The notes: a model not told the origin generated them from the sequence alone. Counted from the stretch's first letter, positions 52,137-63,797 are shown. The stretch is DNA of 64,000 nt from Acinetobacter sp. ANC 7912 (GCF_039862785.1 NZ_CP156795.1:1054001-1118000); one strand, 5' to 3'. A program made the numbers and translations.

Positions 52137-54158
52137 ATGTCAGATAAAACCCCTTTCGAATTGGTCACTCATTATCAGCCAGCAGGTGACCAGCCACAGG
52201 CCATTGAAAAACTGGTTCAGGGCATTGAACAGGGGTATAAAAATCAGTTGTTACTAGGGGTGACGGGCTCGGGAAAGACTTACACCATGGCCAATGTGAT
52301 TGCGCGTACCCAGCGTCCTACCATTGTCATGGCGCATAACAAAACACTGGCAGCACAGCTTTATGGCGAATTTAAGGCATTTTTCCCGAATAATGCGGTC
52401 GAATATTTTGTCAGTTATTACGACTATTATCAGCCGGAAGCTTATGTGCCATCTTCCGACACTTTTATCGAGAAAGATGCTGCAATTAATGACCATATTG
52501 ATCAGATGCGACTGTCGGCAACCCGCGCCTTATTAGAACGCCGTGATGCAATTATTGTGGCTTCGGTGTCGGCGATTTATGGTCTGGGTGATCCGAACGC
52601 CTACATGAGCATGTTGCTGCATGTAGTGGAAGGCGACCGGATCAATCGGGATGACATCATTCGCCGTCTGGTGGAGATGCAATATACCCGGAATGAGCTG
52701 GAATTTTTACGTGGTACGTATCGTATTCGTGGTGAAATTATTGATATTTTCCCGGCAGAATCGGACCAGAATGCCATCCGTATCGAACTGTTTGATGATG
52801 AAGTAGATTCCATCCGCTGGTTTGATCCACTGACTGGCAAAATGATCCGCAAAGTGCCACGTGTGACGATTTATCCGAAGAGCCACTATGTGACACCGAA
52901 AGATCATCTGGCACGTGCGATTGAAACTATTCGTGAAGAACTGCAGGAACGCCTGGAATTCTTCCGTACCAATGACAAGTTATTGGAAGCACAACGGATT
53001 GAACAGCGAACCCGCTATGATTTGGAAATGATGCAGCAGCTGGGTTATACCAACGGTATTGAAAACTATTCGCGGCATTTATCCGGTCGTCCGGCTGGCG
53101 AAGCACCACCGACACTGTTTGACTATGTGCCGGATGATGCCTTGCTGATTATTGATGAATCACACGTGACTGTTCCGCAAATTGGTGCGATGTATAAGGG
53201 TGACCGTTCACGTAAGGAAAATCTGGTGAACTACGGTTTCCGTCTGCCAAGTGCGCTGGATAACCGTCCGATGAAATTTGAGGAATGGGAACGGATTGTG
53301 CCGACCACCATTTATGTCAGTGCGACACCGGCACACTATGAGCTGGAAAAGTCAGAGCAGATCGTCGAGCAGGTCGTGCGTCCAACCGGTCTGGTTGATC
53401 CGGAAATTGAAATTCGCCCGGTACTGACTCAGGTCGATGATGTTTTGTCAGAAATTAATATCCGCAAAGATCTGAATGAGCGCGTACTGGTGACAACCTT
53501 GACTAAACGTATGGCGGAAGACCTGACCTCATATCTGAAAGAATATGGCGTGAAAGTGGCTTATTTGCACTCGGATATTGATACGGTTGAGCGTGTGAAA
53601 ATTATTCATGAACTGCGTACCGGTGTTTATGATGTTCTGGTCGGGATTAACCTGTTGCGTGAAGGTCTGGATATGCCGGAAGTTTCACTGGTGGCGATTC
53701 TGGATGCAGATAAAGAAGGCTTCCTGCGTTCTGAACGATCACTTATTCAGACTATTGGTCGTGCGGCACGTAACTTGAAAGGTAAGGCTATTCTGTATGC
53801 GGATCGCATTACCGATTCAATGCAGAAAGCGATTGATGAAACAGAGCGCCGTCGTGCCAAACAACTGCAGTTTAATGAAGAGCATGGCATTGTGCCGCGT
53901 AGTGCCGTGCGTCAGGTAATCAAGGAAATTGATACCGGTGAGCTGCTGGATGATGATCAAATCGAAGAACGGATTTCCGATCAGGCCAAAGCGCTAAGTG
54001 CAGATGAACGTCATTTGCTGGCAGATCCAAAACTGTTTGCCAAACACATTAGCAAGCTGGAAAAAGAGATGCTCAAAGCGTCGAAGGAACTGCAGTTTGA
54101 ACAGGCCGCGCGTCTACGTGATGAAATCCTGCGTTTAAAGGCCCAGATGCTAAGTTAA
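52137..54158 (+). CDS. uvrB: UvrABC excinuclease subunit B
   Basis: 673 residues from ATG 52137, the E. coli length; a GTG six codons earlier is not needed. Walker A is GVTGSGKT at 41-48. The beta-hairpin with the Tyr-rich [20 protein letters not shown] follows, then the DESH box ([12 protein letters not shown]), the helicase motifs ([29 protein letters not shown]), and the UVR motif at the C-terminus ([20 protein letters not shown]). It works in nucleotide excision repair. Confidence 0.98.
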   Translation: MSDKTPFELVTHYQPAGDQPQAIEKLVQGIEQGYKNQLLLGVTGSGKTYTMANVIARTQRPTIVMAHNKTLAAQLYGEFKAFFPNNAVEYFVSYYDYYQPEAYVPSSDTFIEKDAAINDHIDQMRLSATRALLERRDAIIVASVSAIYGLGDPNAYMSMLLHVVEGDRINRDDIIRRLVEMQYTRNELEFLRGTYRIRGEIIDIFPAESDQNAIRIELFDDEVDSIRWFDPLTGKMIRKVPRVTIYPKSHYVTPKDHLARAIETIREELQERLEFFRTNDKLLEAQRIEQRTRYDLEMMQQLGYTNGIENYSRHLSGRPAGEAPPTLFDYVPDDALLIIDESHVTVPQIGAMYKGDRSRKENLVNYGFRLPSALDNRPMKFEEWERIVPTTIYVSATPAHYELEKSEQIVEQVVRPTGLVDPEIEIRPVLTQVDDVLSEINIRKDLNERVLVTTLTKRMAEDLTSYLKEYGVKVAYLHSDIDTVERVKIIHELRTGVYDVLVGINLLREGLDMPEVSLVAILDADKEGFLRSERSLIQTIGRAARNLKGKAILYADRITDSMQKAIDETERRRAKQLQFNEEHGIVPRSAVRQVIKEIDTGELLDDDQIEERISDQAKALSADERHLLADPKLFAKHISKLEKEMLKASKELQFEQAARLRDEILRLKAQMLS

Positions 54159-54324
54159 GTCTCTGATCTGGCTATTTTTAGTTGTGCAAAACTAATCATA
54201 AATCTTACATATCGATACACAATCATTCACACGATGACGCTATTTTGGTCTACAGATTAATTGTTTTAAAAAACATGTGCTTCAGACTTCTGTTGAATGA
54301 TCTGTGTAACGAAAAGGATGCTTT

Positions 54325-54921
54325 ATGATAACTAGAAATCTCCCGCAAGCGGGTCTGAAACTTACCAAGATTGCTGTAGGTGGGGCGGTGCTATTAGGTT
54401 TAGGGCTCAGTGCCGCTACCATGACTTTTGCTGCTGAAACCAAGCCACTGCCTACTGTAGATAAGGTGAATCTGGGTAATTACCTAGGTACCTGGTATGA
54501 AGTTGCCCGCAAGCCACTGCAGTTCCAGAACAAATGTGACCGTGATGTTACCGCGACCTATACCTTAAATGAAAATGGTAATGTTAAGGTTGATAACCGC
54601 TGTATCAAAAAAGATGGTTCTATAACCCAATCCGTGGGGGAAGCATTTGCTCAAAATCCACCTTACAACACGCAATTTAAAGTCAGCTTCTTGCCAGAAG
54701 CGATCCGCTGGATTCCAATTGCTCGTGGGGATTACTGGATTTTAAAGCTGGATGATAATTATCAAACCGTACTGGTGGGTGAGCCAAAACGTAAATATAT
54801 GTGGGTATTGTCACGTACTCCACAGCCAGATCCAGCAGTTGTGAATGAATATCTGGAATATGCAAGATCGGTCGGCTATGACCTGAGTGACCTGATTCAG
54901 ACCAAGCAGACAGCACGTTAA
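54325..54921 (+). CDS. Lipocalin family protein (Blc-like)
   Basis: 198 residues. The lipocalin signature is GNYLGTWYEVARKPLQFQNK (about 51-70), followed by the SCR2/SCR3-like TDYWILKL and WVLSRTPQP parts. E. coli Blc is a lipoprotein; here the N-terminal signal ends in TMTFAAETK with no lipobox Cys, so it should be a soluble periplasmic protein. Membrane lysophospholipid or lipid-related ligands are the usual guess. Confidence 0.85.
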   Translation: MITRNLPQAGLKLTKIAVGGAVLLGLGLSAATMTFAAETKPLPTVDKVNLGNYLGTWYEVARKPLQFQNKCDRDVTATYTLNENGNVKVDNRCIKKDGSITQSVGEAFAQNPPYNTQFKVSFLPEAIRWIPIARGDYWILKLDDNYQTVLVGEPKRKYMWVLSRTPQPDPAVVNEYLEYARSVGYDLSDLIQTKQTAR

Positions 54922-54935
54922 TCTGATCTCTCCTC

Positions 54936-54962
54936 AAACCATGCTTCGGCATGGTTTTTTTT
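54936..54962 (+). terminator. Terminator of the lipocalin gene
   Basis: AAACCATGC / GCATGGTTT stem with TTCG loop and eight Ts. Confidence 0.85.
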
Positions 54963-55078
54963 ATGTTCGGAAAAGCTGAACCCCTACACTGAAAATTTAT
55001 CATTCGATCCAAGCGTATAGGCAAGCTTTCCAGATGGTATCTCGATATAATGCCGGCAAAGATAGCTTGGGGTAGTGA

Positions 55079-56011
55079 ATGTATAAAGGTATCGCGTTGT
55101 CAGTTATGGCATCGGTGGTTTTTGGTGTGCTTTATATTTTCACGCCTTTTTTGCAGCCTCTAAATAGTGAACAGACCTTTGCCTGGCGCATGCTGGCAAC
55201 ATTACCATTTTTAACTGCCTTTATGTGCTGGTCGGGTGACCTGAAACATATCAGTAGTATTTTTCAGCGTGTTCTAAAACAGCCCACCTTTCTGATCTGG
55301 CTGATTATCAGTTCTTTACTGTGTACCACTCAGCTCTGGCTGTTTCTCTGGGGACCCATCAACGGACGTGGGTTGCAGGTATCGCTAGGTTATTTCCTGC
55401 TCCCTTTGGTAATGGTGCTATTTGGATGCATTCTCTATAAGGAAAAACTTTCCAGTTGGCAGCTGGCCGCCGTAGTCTGTGCTGTATTAGGTGTAGGGCA
55501 TGAGCTCTGGCGGATTGGTTCGATTGCTTGGGAAACGGTATATGTAGCCTTAGCTTATCCGGTGTATTTCTTTTTACGCCGTCGCTTTGGCACTGATCAT
55601 TTAGGCGGTTTCTGGTGGGATCTATGCCTGATCTTGCCGGTGGCGTTTTATCTGGGCTTTGTTTATAGCGATTCTTTCCAGCTGATCGTAAATTTCCCGC
55701 ATCTGATTCTGACAGTCCTGGGGTTAGGCTTTTTGAGTGCTGTGGGTTTGGGAAGTTATATTTTGGCCAGCCGTTATTTACCTTTTGTGATTTTTGGTCT
55801 GCTCAGTTATCTGGAACCGGTATTACTGGCTTTTGCTTCGATGGCACTGGGTGAGCGGGTTGAGCCAGGAGAATGGCTGACCTATATTCCGATCTGGTTG
55901 GCAGTGGTGTTGCTGGTGGTGGAAGGTGTATTACATCTTTATAAGCAGCATATACAGCAAAAGGCTTTAGAAAAGAATCTTGAGTATTACAAGGATAGAA
56001 TAGAGAAATGA
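55079..56011 (+). CDS. EamA/RarD family transporter
   Basis: 310 residues with ten transmembrane segments, in two EamA halves. It has the RarD-like start (GIALSVMASVVFGVLYIFTP) and the second-half motif PFVIFGLLSYLEPVLLAFAS. The family includes exporters of metabolites and of chloramphenicol in some cases. The C-terminal 25 residues are charged and cytoplasmic. Standalone. Confidence 0.85.
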   Translation: MYKGIALSVMASVVFGVLYIFTPFLQPLNSEQTFAWRMLATLPFLTAFMCWSGDLKHISSIFQRVLKQPTFLIWLIISSLLCTTQLWLFLWGPINGRGLQVSLGYFLLPLVMVLFGCILYKEKLSSWQLAAVVCAVLGVGHELWRIGSIAWETVYVALAYPVYFFLRRRFGTDHLGGFWWDLCLILPVAFYLGFVYSDSFQLIVNFPHLILTVLGLGFLSAVGLGSYILASRYLPFVIFGLLSYLEPVLLAFASMALGERVEPGEWLTYIPIWLAVVLLVVEGVLHLYKQHIQQKALEKNLEYYKDRIEK

Positions 56012-56268
56012 AAAGAATGATAGAAAAATGTTTGTGTGAATAAACAACATTTAACAAAAATCTTTTTGTCTGATCAAAAATAAGATTTTGGATTTTTTAA
56101 ATGTAAAATCATCTTACTAATTACAACTATTTTCCAAATTTATAATGAATATAGGGAAATTTAAGCCGGACATTGGCAGCTTTTGATTCAAACTTGCTGT
56201 CAATTCCATTACAATTACGTGGTTTTGCAATTTATGCTTAGATTTACAATTAATTAGAGGACGTATCT

Positions 56269-57726
56269 GTGAGCAAAGACACTATCGTTGCCCTCCATGC
56301 AGAGCACCAAGGTCGCTGGAAAAACCGTGAAGAAATCGCGGAACGTATGATTGCCCTAGTTGGCCAGTTATACCGTGAAAAAAATATCGAAGCTACAGTA
56401 TATGGTCGCTCTTTAATTAACCGTTCTGTCATCCAGATCCTTAAAGCTCACCGTCGTGCTCGCGTACTAGATGTTGAACTGTCAGTCGTTAACACTTTCC
56501 CAATTCTTGAAGCTTTGGCAAAAATCGACAATATCGGTACTGCTGAAGTTGACTTGGGTAAACTGGCTCAAGAATTCAAAGCAAAAGGCGGTGACGTTAA
56601 CGAATTCGTTGCAAACGCTGTTAAACCAATCCAAGGTAATGCAACAACTGTAGAAAACAAAGATGTTGTTCTTTACGGTTTCGGTCGTATCGGTCGTATC
56701 CTTGCTCGTCTGATGATCAGCCAATCTGGTCTAGGTCGTGGTCTAAGCCTGAAAGCAATCGTTGTACGTAAAACTGCTGACGGTGACCTGGAAAAACGTG
56801 CGTCTTTACTGCGTCGTGACTCTATCCATGGTCCATTCGCTGGTACAATTTCTGTAGATGAAGAAAACGAAGCCATCATCGCGAATGGTAACTTTATTAA
56901 AGTAATTTATGCTTCTAACCCATCTGAAGTGGACTACACTCAGTATGGTATCGAAGATGCATTGCTAATCGACAATACTGGTAAATGGCGTGATTCAGAA
57001 GGTCTGGCTCAACACCTGAAATGCCCAGGCGTTTCACGCGTGATCCTGACTGCACCTGGTAAAGGTGACATGAAAAACGTGGTTTACGGCGTGAACCAGG
57101 ATGACATTCTTGATGAAGACAAGATCATCTCTGCAGCAAGCTGTACAACTAACGCGATCACTCCAACACTGAAAGTATTAAACGACAAATACACAGTAAT
57201 CAATGGTCACGTTGAAACAGTTCACTCGTTCACTAACGACCAGAACCTGATCGACAACTACCACAAAGCTGACCGTCGTGGCCGTGCTGCTACACTGAAC
57301 ATGGTCATCACTGAAACTGGTGCTGCTAAAGCGGTTGCGAAAGCACTTCCTGCGTTGAAAGGCAAGTTGACTGGTAACTCAGTACGTGTTCCTACTCCAA
57401 ACGTATCTCTTGCGATCCTGAACCTGACTCTTGAGAAAGAAGTTGATCGTGACGAAGTAAATGAATATATCCGTCAAATCTCTATCAACTCTAGCCTTCA
57501 AGGTCAAATCGGTTATACAAACTCTACTGAGGTTGTATCTTCTGACTTTATTGGTTCTCGTACTGCAGGTGTATTCGATGCGCAAGCAACAATCACTTCA
57601 GGCAACCGTCTGACTGCATACGTTTGGTACGATAACGAAGTTGGCTATAGCTGCCAGGTACTTCGTATCGCTGAACAAATGGGCGGTGTACGCTTCCAGA
57701 AAATCCCTGCTGAAACTAATGCATAA
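56269..57726 (+). CDS. gap: Glyceraldehyde-3-phosphate dehydrogenase, long form
   Basis: 485 residues from GTG 56269 after TAGAGGACG. A 130-residue helical N-terminal extension precedes the Rossmann fold, whose GFGRIGR lies at 137-143. The catalytic Cys is C292 in SAASCTTNAITP, and the catalytic His is probably in HVETVHSFTNDQN. The C-terminal signature includes WYDNEVGYSCQV. The long form is known from Acinetobacter and Pseudomonas. As Acinetobacter lacks a full classical glycolysis, the enzyme probably works towards gluconeogenesis. The codon bias is strong. Confidence 0.93.
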   Translation: MSKDTIVALHAEHQGRWKNREEIAERMIALVGQLYREKNIEATVYGRSLINRSVIQILKAHRRARVLDVELSVVNTFPILEALAKIDNIGTAEVDLGKLAQEFKAKGGDVNEFVANAVKPIQGNATTVENKDVVLYGFGRIGRILARLMISQSGLGRGLSLKAIVVRKTADGDLEKRASLLRRDSIHGPFAGTISVDEENEAIIANGNFIKVIYASNPSEVDYTQYGIEDALLIDNTGKWRDSEGLAQHLKCPGVSRVILTAPGKGDMKNVVYGVNQDDILDEDKIISAASCTTNAITPTLKVLNDKYTVINGHVETVHSFTNDQNLIDNYHKADRRGRAATLNMVITETGAAKAVAKALPALKGKLTGNSVRVPTPNVSLAILNLTLEKEVDRDEVNEYIRQISINSSLQGQIGYTNSTEVVSSDFIGSRTAGVFDAQATITSGNRLTAYVWYDNEVGYSCQVLRIAEQMGGVRFQKIPAETNA

Positions 57727-57744
57727 TTAGTGTCGAGCTGAAAT

Positions 57745-57772
57745 AAAGAGCCTCATTTGAGGCTCTTTTTTA
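57745..57772 (+). terminator. Terminator of gap
   Basis: AAAGAGCCTC / GAGGCTCTTT with a 4-nt loop and T run. Confidence 0.85.
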
Positions 57773-57901
57773 TTGCATGACTAAAAGATTTCAATGGAAG
57801 AATAAGTTTAAAATTCAACTTGCTGTTCAATTGTTGATCTGCTAACTTTCAAAATGAAAGTACATGCCAATAAGTAAGTTTATAACTTAAGAGAAAAATA
57901 T

Positions 57902-58282
57902 ATGTCGGCTTATGAAACCAGTAAATTATTGGGGCAGGTGTTATCCACTGATTGTCCATCCCGTGAAATCCTTGAACATCTTGCCAATAAATGGTCGATT
58001 CTGGTGTTGCGATGCCTGAGTGATGGGGTACATCGTTTTAGTGAGCTGAAACAACGGATTGAAGGCGTCAGTGAAAAGATGCTGGCACAAACCCTGAAAA
58101 TGCTGGAGCAGGATGGTTTTATCTTAAGAACGGTTTATCCGGTAGTACCACCAAAAGTGGAATATCAGCTGACGATTGCCGGTTCGCAAGCAGCAGAAAA
58201 ATTGAATTATCTGATTGGTTGGTTGGAACGTAGTTTGCCGGAGATTTTAGAGAGTAAAGAACGCGTTAAAAAGATTGTTTAG
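57902..58282 (+). CDS. HxlR family transcriptional regulator
   Basis: 126-residue winged helix protein. Typical HxlR features are the N-terminal Cys (C18 in STDCPSREILEHLANKW) and FSELKQRIEGVSEKMLAQTL. The Cys may sense redox or electrophiles, as in HypR/YodB-type members. A short inverted stretch (AAGTTTATAACTT, 57876-57888) just upstream might be its operator. The next gene, the broken EEP-family one, begins 10 bp later and was probably in the same operon. Confidence 0.85.
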   Translation: MSAYETSKLLGQVLSTDCPSREILEHLANKWSILVLRCLSDGVHRFSELKQRIEGVSEKMLAQTLKMLEQDGFILRTVYPVVPPKVEYQLTIAGSQAAEKLNYLIGWLERSLPEILESKERVKKIV

Positions 58283-58889
58283 GCTTTTGTTGTGAAAATA
58301 TTTACATGGAACTGTAATGGTGGTTTTAGAAATAAATTGCATTTATTAAACAATATAGATGCAGATATTTTTGTTATTCAAGAATGTGAAAATACCGCTA
58401 AAGCACAGCAAAAATATGAAGAATGGATGCCTCGTTATTTATGGAAGGGTTCAAATATAAATAAGGGTTTGGCGATATTTGTAAAGTCTAATTTTTTATT
58501 GAAGCCTTTAAATTGGGAGGATGAGGGTTTAGAGTTATTTTTGCCGGTCGAAATTAATGAAATCGTATTTATTGGTGTATGGACAAAATTTGCTAACTCT
58601 CCAACCTTTCAATATATCGGACAGCTTTGGAAATACTTACAACGACATAAAAATAAAATAGGTGTACAACCTACGATTCTCTGTGGTGACTGGAATAGCA
58701 ATAGTCAATGGGATGTCTGGGATCGTTGGTGGAATCACTCTGATGTGGTGATGGAATTACAGGATTTAAATATTTATAGTGTTTATCATCAAATTCATAA
58801 AGAAAATCAAGGTGAAGAAACACAATCAACTTTCTATATGCAGCGTAATTTGAACAAACCTTATCATATTAGACCTCTTGCGAAAGTCG

Positions 58890-59270
58890 TTATTGCAAGT
58901 TCATCCGGTTTACCAGTGCAGCGATTAAGTTAATGCGTAAACCGAATCTTTTTCGTCTATTTCGATAGCGTTCACTTAGTATTCTAAATCTTTTCAATTG
59001 ACTATTAATATGTTCGATTACAACTCGTATTTTTCCAATCATTTTATTGTAATTTTTCTCAGCATCAAATAAGGGGAAATTCTTCTTTTTCTTTATTGGC
59101 ATCAATAACTTAAAGCCATCTTGCTCTAACCCATAGTACCCTAAATCGGTCATAACATAGTCACAATGTTTGAATTTCTTAACTGTTTTTCTTGCCAATT
59201 TAATATCATGCTGACTGCCAGACGATATATCTACTCCTATGATTTGTTTGCTCTTCGGATGATAGATCAC
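58890..59270 (-). CDS. IS5-family transposase, C-terminal part (ORF2)
   Basis: 126 codons from the first Met. The reading frame is open further up to the A9 run at 59323, where it would continue KNQSKFYSGKKKKHTLKAQ. It contains the second Asp (YVMTDLGYYGLE) and the Glu (RVVIEHINSQLKRFRIL) of the catalytic triad. Joined to ORF1 by a +1 shift, or by loss of one A, it gives a full IS5-type transposase. Confidence 0.88.
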   Translation of the reverse strand: MIYHPKSKQIIGVDISSGSQHDIKLARKTVKKFKHCDYVMTDLGYYGLEQDGFKLLMPIKKKKNFPLFDAEKNYNKMIGKIRVVIEHINSQLKRFRILSERYRNRRKRFGLRINLIAALVNRMNLQ

Positions 59271-59313
59271 TTGGGCTTTTAACGTATGTTTCTTCTTTTT
59301 ACCACTGTAAAAC

Positions 59314-59712
59314 TTACTCTGATTTTTTTTTCGGGCGTTCTATTGAACATTCTGTCGCATCAATAATTACCCAGTTAAATTGTTCGTCTGCTGTGGTAAT
59401 GCTTCGTTTTGGCAGGGTAAAACGTCTTGATTTCATTAATGCATCTTCAACCTTTTTAATAGTTCGATTCACATTACTTTCAGCGATATGGTAATTTGCA
59501 GCCAATTCCAATTGAGTGCTGTAATTCCGTAAGTAATTGAGTGTTAATAATAATTGATCCTCTATAGCTAAAGTATGAGGACGCCCAGATTTCTTTTTAA
59601 GTGATTCTGCTTCTTTTAAAACTTCGACCATTTCACTAAAAACTGGTCGAGGTACACCAACCAAGCGCTTGAATTCAGAATCTGAAAAACGGTTTAATTT
59701 CTGATATTTCAT
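59314..59712 (-). CDS. IS5-family transposase, N-terminal part (ORF1)
   Basis: 132 residues with the helix-turn-helix region (YHIAESNVNRTIKKVEDAL) and the first catalytic Asp (NWVIIDATECSIERP). It ends shortly after an A9 tract (59323-59331). Confidence 0.88.
   Translation of the reverse strand: MKYQKLNRFSDSEFKRLVGVPRPVFSEMVEVLKEAESLKKKSGRPHTLAIEDQLLLTLNYLRNYSTQLELAANYHIAESNVNRTIKKVEDALMKSRRFTLPKRSITTADEQFNWVIIDATECSIERPKKKSE
59323..59331 (-). promoter_or_regulatory. A9 slippage tract between the two IS5 ORFs
   Basis: Nine As on the minus strand. Eight would give one uninterrupted frame. Transcript slippage or ribosomal shifting here would make the fused transposase. A chance one-base gain would look the same. 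Confidence 0.6.
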
Positions 59713-59912
59713 GAAATCTATATTGAGGTAGTTTTTACTTTCGCAAGAGGTCTATTGATTATTTATTTAGTTCAGCAGAATTATTTGATGTATCGGTTTC
59801 ATCAGCTCATGTGTTTGATCAAAATAAATGGCTGAAATATAGTGATCATGTCCCAATTTTATTTGAATTAAATAAGGAATAAACCTTTCGATTTATTCCT
59901 TGCATTTCATAT

Positions 59913-61106
59913 TTAAACCTGTTTCATTTTTTTAAAATCAAACCGGTCAATCAGCAAAATTCCAATTGCGAAAACTAGAGCCAATACAACACAACCGATC
60001 CATTGCCAATGTTCCCAAGCATACACTGCACCCAGTGAACCAAGTGCCGCACCAGTGAAATAAATGGTCATATACACGGCATTAATCCGTGAGCGCGACT
60101 TTAAATCGATGCGGTAAACCAGATTCTGATTCAGTACGTGAAAAGCCGTTAAACCAAAGTAGGCCATGAGTACACCAATGGCATAAACCACAATATTCTG
60201 TTGAGCGAAATATAAAGGAATAGGTGCAAACAGCATCAGGAAAATACAGAGCTTGGCAACGAAATTTTCTTTACCGAGTCCTACAGTCTTACCTGACCAG
60301 CTAGATGAATAAATTCCGATTACACCCAACAATCCAAACAAACCAATTTCGAAATCACTAAAATGATATGGCGCACTACCTAGCACAAAAGTCATTGAAG
60401 TAAAGATCATCGATAAAATGCCGAAACCGAGTGCGCCTGCACAGGCACGACGAATCAGATGCGGGTGATTCTTGGCAAGGGTGAATAATGATTTATAAAT
60501 CGCACCAATAGTCAATCCAGCTTGTGGTTGAGTGTCTGGCAGTTTTTTCCACATCAGCACAGCAAAGAGCAGGGTAATGATGCCACTGCTGAGATAAACT
60601 CCTTCCCAAGACCAGTAAGTCGAAACAAAGCCGGCAAAAGTCCGTGACAGGATAATGCCCATCACCAGACCACTCATTAATTTCCCGACAATGGCAGCAC
60701 TGGATTGCGGTGGACTAATAGTCGAAGCAAACGGAATCAATACCTGAGCAGAGATCGAACCAAAAGTCGCGCATAAGGTAAACAGATAAAGCGTACTCAG
60801 CGTCGTACTAAAGGATAAGAGAATCTGCGAAGTTGCTGCAAAGACCATCAGGCAGACAATCAGCTTGCGCTTATTTAAAAAGTCACCCAAAGGTACCAGT
60901 AGCATCAAACCGAGTACATAACCAATCTGAGCGATGACAACAGCAAAGCCGGCCTGAGTGGTGCTGATCCCTAAACTTTGTTCGATAGAGTAGATCAGCG
61001 GCTGATTAAAATAGGCCGATCCAGCACATAGACCACATGCGATTGCCATCAACAATACAAATTGTGATGATAATGGACGGACAGAATTCCCTTCTGAACT
61101 GCTCAT
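59913..61106 (-). CDS. MFS transporter (drug/sugar efflux type)
   Basis: 397 residues, 12 transmembrane segments. It starts MSSSEGNSVRPLSSQFVLL. The loop 2-3 motif is LGDFLNKRKLIV. It resembles predicted arabinose/drug efflux members (YnfM-like). It ends 30 bp from the EEP pseudogene, with which it converges. Confidence 0.85.
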   Translation of the reverse strand: MSSSEGNSVRPLSSQFVLLMAIACGLCAGSAYFNQPLIYSIEQSLGISTTQAGFAVVIAQIGYVLGLMLLVPLGDFLNKRKLIVCLMVFAATSQILLSFSTTLSTLYLFTLCATFGSISAQVLIPFASTISPPQSSAAIVGKLMSGLVMGIILSRTFAGFVSTYWSWEGVYLSSGIITLLFAVLMWKKLPDTQPQAGLTIGAIYKSLFTLAKNHPHLIRRACAGALGFGILSMIFTSMTFVLGSAPYHFSDFEIGLFGLLGVIGIYSSSWSGKTVGLGKENFVAKLCIFLMLFAPIPLYFAQQNIVVYAIGVLMAYFGLTAFHVLNQNLVYRIDLKSRSRINAVYMTIYFTGAALGSLGAVYAWEHWQWIGCVVLALVFAIGILLIDRFDFKKMKQV

Positions 61107-61360
61107 AGAATCAACTCTCCTGAAGATGTGTGCACTATAAGCCGCGCATAGGTAAAGCAGAAATAATAAAAAACAATCAGATCATCATTAAAAACTATAT
61201 TAAAAATAAAAACATAGTTTTTAAGTTGAGGATATAGAACGGTTTAAATCCAGATCAATAAAAATACCGGCTGAAATCCGCGATCTTCATGGAATAGTGC
61301 AGAAATGTAGTCGAGAAATGCTTTAAAATATGGCAGAATAGGCGGTTTTAAAGTTTTTAG

Positions 61361-62578
<1,218 letters not shown>

Positions 62579-62607
62579 ATCTCTGATAACGAGAGTCTGA
62601 GGACAAG

Positions 62608-63741
62608 ATGATAGAAGTGGTAGATGGGCAACGTCAGCTCAAGGGTTGTAAACGAATCGTTGTTAAAATCGGATCATCTTTACTCACAGCAAACGGGCAA
62701 GGTTTAGATTTAGATGCCATCTCGCACTGGGCGGGGCAAATCGCAGATCTGCACAATGCCGGACACGAGATTATTCTCGTTTCTTCTGGGGCTGTGGCTG
62801 AAGGTATGGTTCGAATGAAACTTGAGAATCGACCCTCTGATCTACCCAGTCTTCAGGCTTGTGCTGCCATCGGTCAGATGGGCCTGATTCATACCTGGTC
62901 AAGCGTGCTGGAAAAACACCAGATTCAGACAGCTCAGGTATTGCTGACCCATGATGACCTGGCAGACCGTCGCCGCTATCTCAATTCCTGTGATGCTTTG
63001 CAGCACCTGATTGACTGGCGTGTGATTCCGGTGATCAATGAAAATGACACCGTATCGACAGACGAAATCCGCTTTGGTGATAACGATACGCTGGCTGCGA
63101 TGGTGGCGGGTCAGGTACATGCTGATCTGCTGATTATCCTGACAGACCAAGAAGGCATGTTTGACTCAGACCCACGCTCAAACCCAGATGCCAAACTGTT
63201 CCATACCGTGCGTGCCATGGATGAGAGCCTGTTCGATATGGCGGGCGGCGGCGGCAAGTTTGGTCGTGGTGGTATGCTGACCAAAGTCCGTGCGGCACGT
63301 CTGGCGGCCAAATCTGGTTGCCCAACTTTGATCGCGAGTGGTGATAGTGACAACGTTTTATCGCGCCTGATGGCGGGTGAAATGTTGGGTACCTTATTCA
63401 TTACCGATGATGACCGTGTGACTGCACACCAGCAATGGCTGGCTGCGCATTTGCAAACTGCAGGCCGTCTGGTGATTGATGATGGTGCAGTGAAAGCGAT
63501 TAAAGAAAATCACCGTAGCCTGTTGCCCGTTGGTGTGAAAGCAGTTGAAGGTCATTTTGACCGTGGTGATGTGGTGGAGTGTGTGGATACACAGGGCCAT
63601 CGTGTTGCCGTAGGTCGCGTGAACTTTAGTTCGCGTTCAGCGGAAATTGTCAAAGGTCTGGCCTCAGATAAAGTACATCAAGTACTAGGTGAAGCACGTT
63701 CACTGGAAATGATTCACCGCAATCATATGGCGATCTACTAA
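62608..63741 (+). CDS. proB: Glutamate 5-kinase
   Basis: 377 residues. The amino-acid kinase domain ([60 protein letters not shown]) is followed by a C-terminal PUA domain (from about residue 280, with [17 protein letters not shown]). It does the first step of proline synthesis and is usually feedback-inhibited by proline. proA is not present next to it. Confidence 0.97.
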   Translation: MIEVVDGQRQLKGCKRIVVKIGSSLLTANGQGLDLDAISHWAGQIADLHNAGHEIILVSSGAVAEGMVRMKLENRPSDLPSLQACAAIGQMGLIHTWSSVLEKHQIQTAQVLLTHDDLADRRRYLNSCDALQHLIDWRVIPVINENDTVSTDEIRFGDNDTLAAMVAGQVHADLLIILTDQEGMFDSDPRSNPDAKLFHTVRAMDESLFDMAGGGGKFGRGGMLTKVRAARLAAKSGCPTLIASGDSDNVLSRLMAGEMLGTLFITDDDRVTAHQQWLAAHLQTAGRLVIDDGAVKAIKENHRSLLPVGVKAVEGHFDRGDVVECVDTQGHRVAVGRVNFSSRSAEIVKGLASDKVHQVLGEARSLEMIHRNHMAIY

Positions 63742-63754
63742 GTTATCGAGATTA

Positions 63755-63785
63755 TAAAAAATCCCGCTTTCGAGCGGGATTTTTT
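63755..63785. terminator. Bidirectional terminator between proB and the PAP2 gene
   Basis: AAAAAATCCCGCT / AGCGGGATTTTT stem with TTCG loop. A and T tracts serve both convergent genes. Confidence 0.85.
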
Positions 63786-63797
63786 ATGCCTGAAAAT

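Larger units (their letters stand above)
58871..59753 (-). mobile_element. IS5-family insertion sequence with two overlapping ORFs, 883 bp
   Basis: Perfect 17-bp terminal repeats, AGACCTCTTGCGAAAGT ... ACTTTCGCAAGAGGTCT, with a 3-bp ATT repeat (58868-58870, 59754-59756). Two reading frames on the minus strand make up one transposase. Confidence 0.9.
58292..59882 (+). pseudogene. Endonuclease/exonuclease/phosphatase family gene, split by an IS5-family element
   Basis: The 5' part (58292-58870, GTG start) encodes KIFTWNCNGGFRNKLHLL, FVIQECEN and ILCGDWNSN, the EEP metal and catalytic blocks. Removing the element and one copy of ATT and rejoining at 59757 continues the same frame as IDYLFSSAELFDVSVSS, then WLKYSDHVPILFELNKE and a stop at 59880. 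SDH is the conserved C-terminal EEP motif. The intact protein would be about 235 residues. The IS removes this part, so the enzyme is probably inactive. Substrate unknown. Confidence 0.88.
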
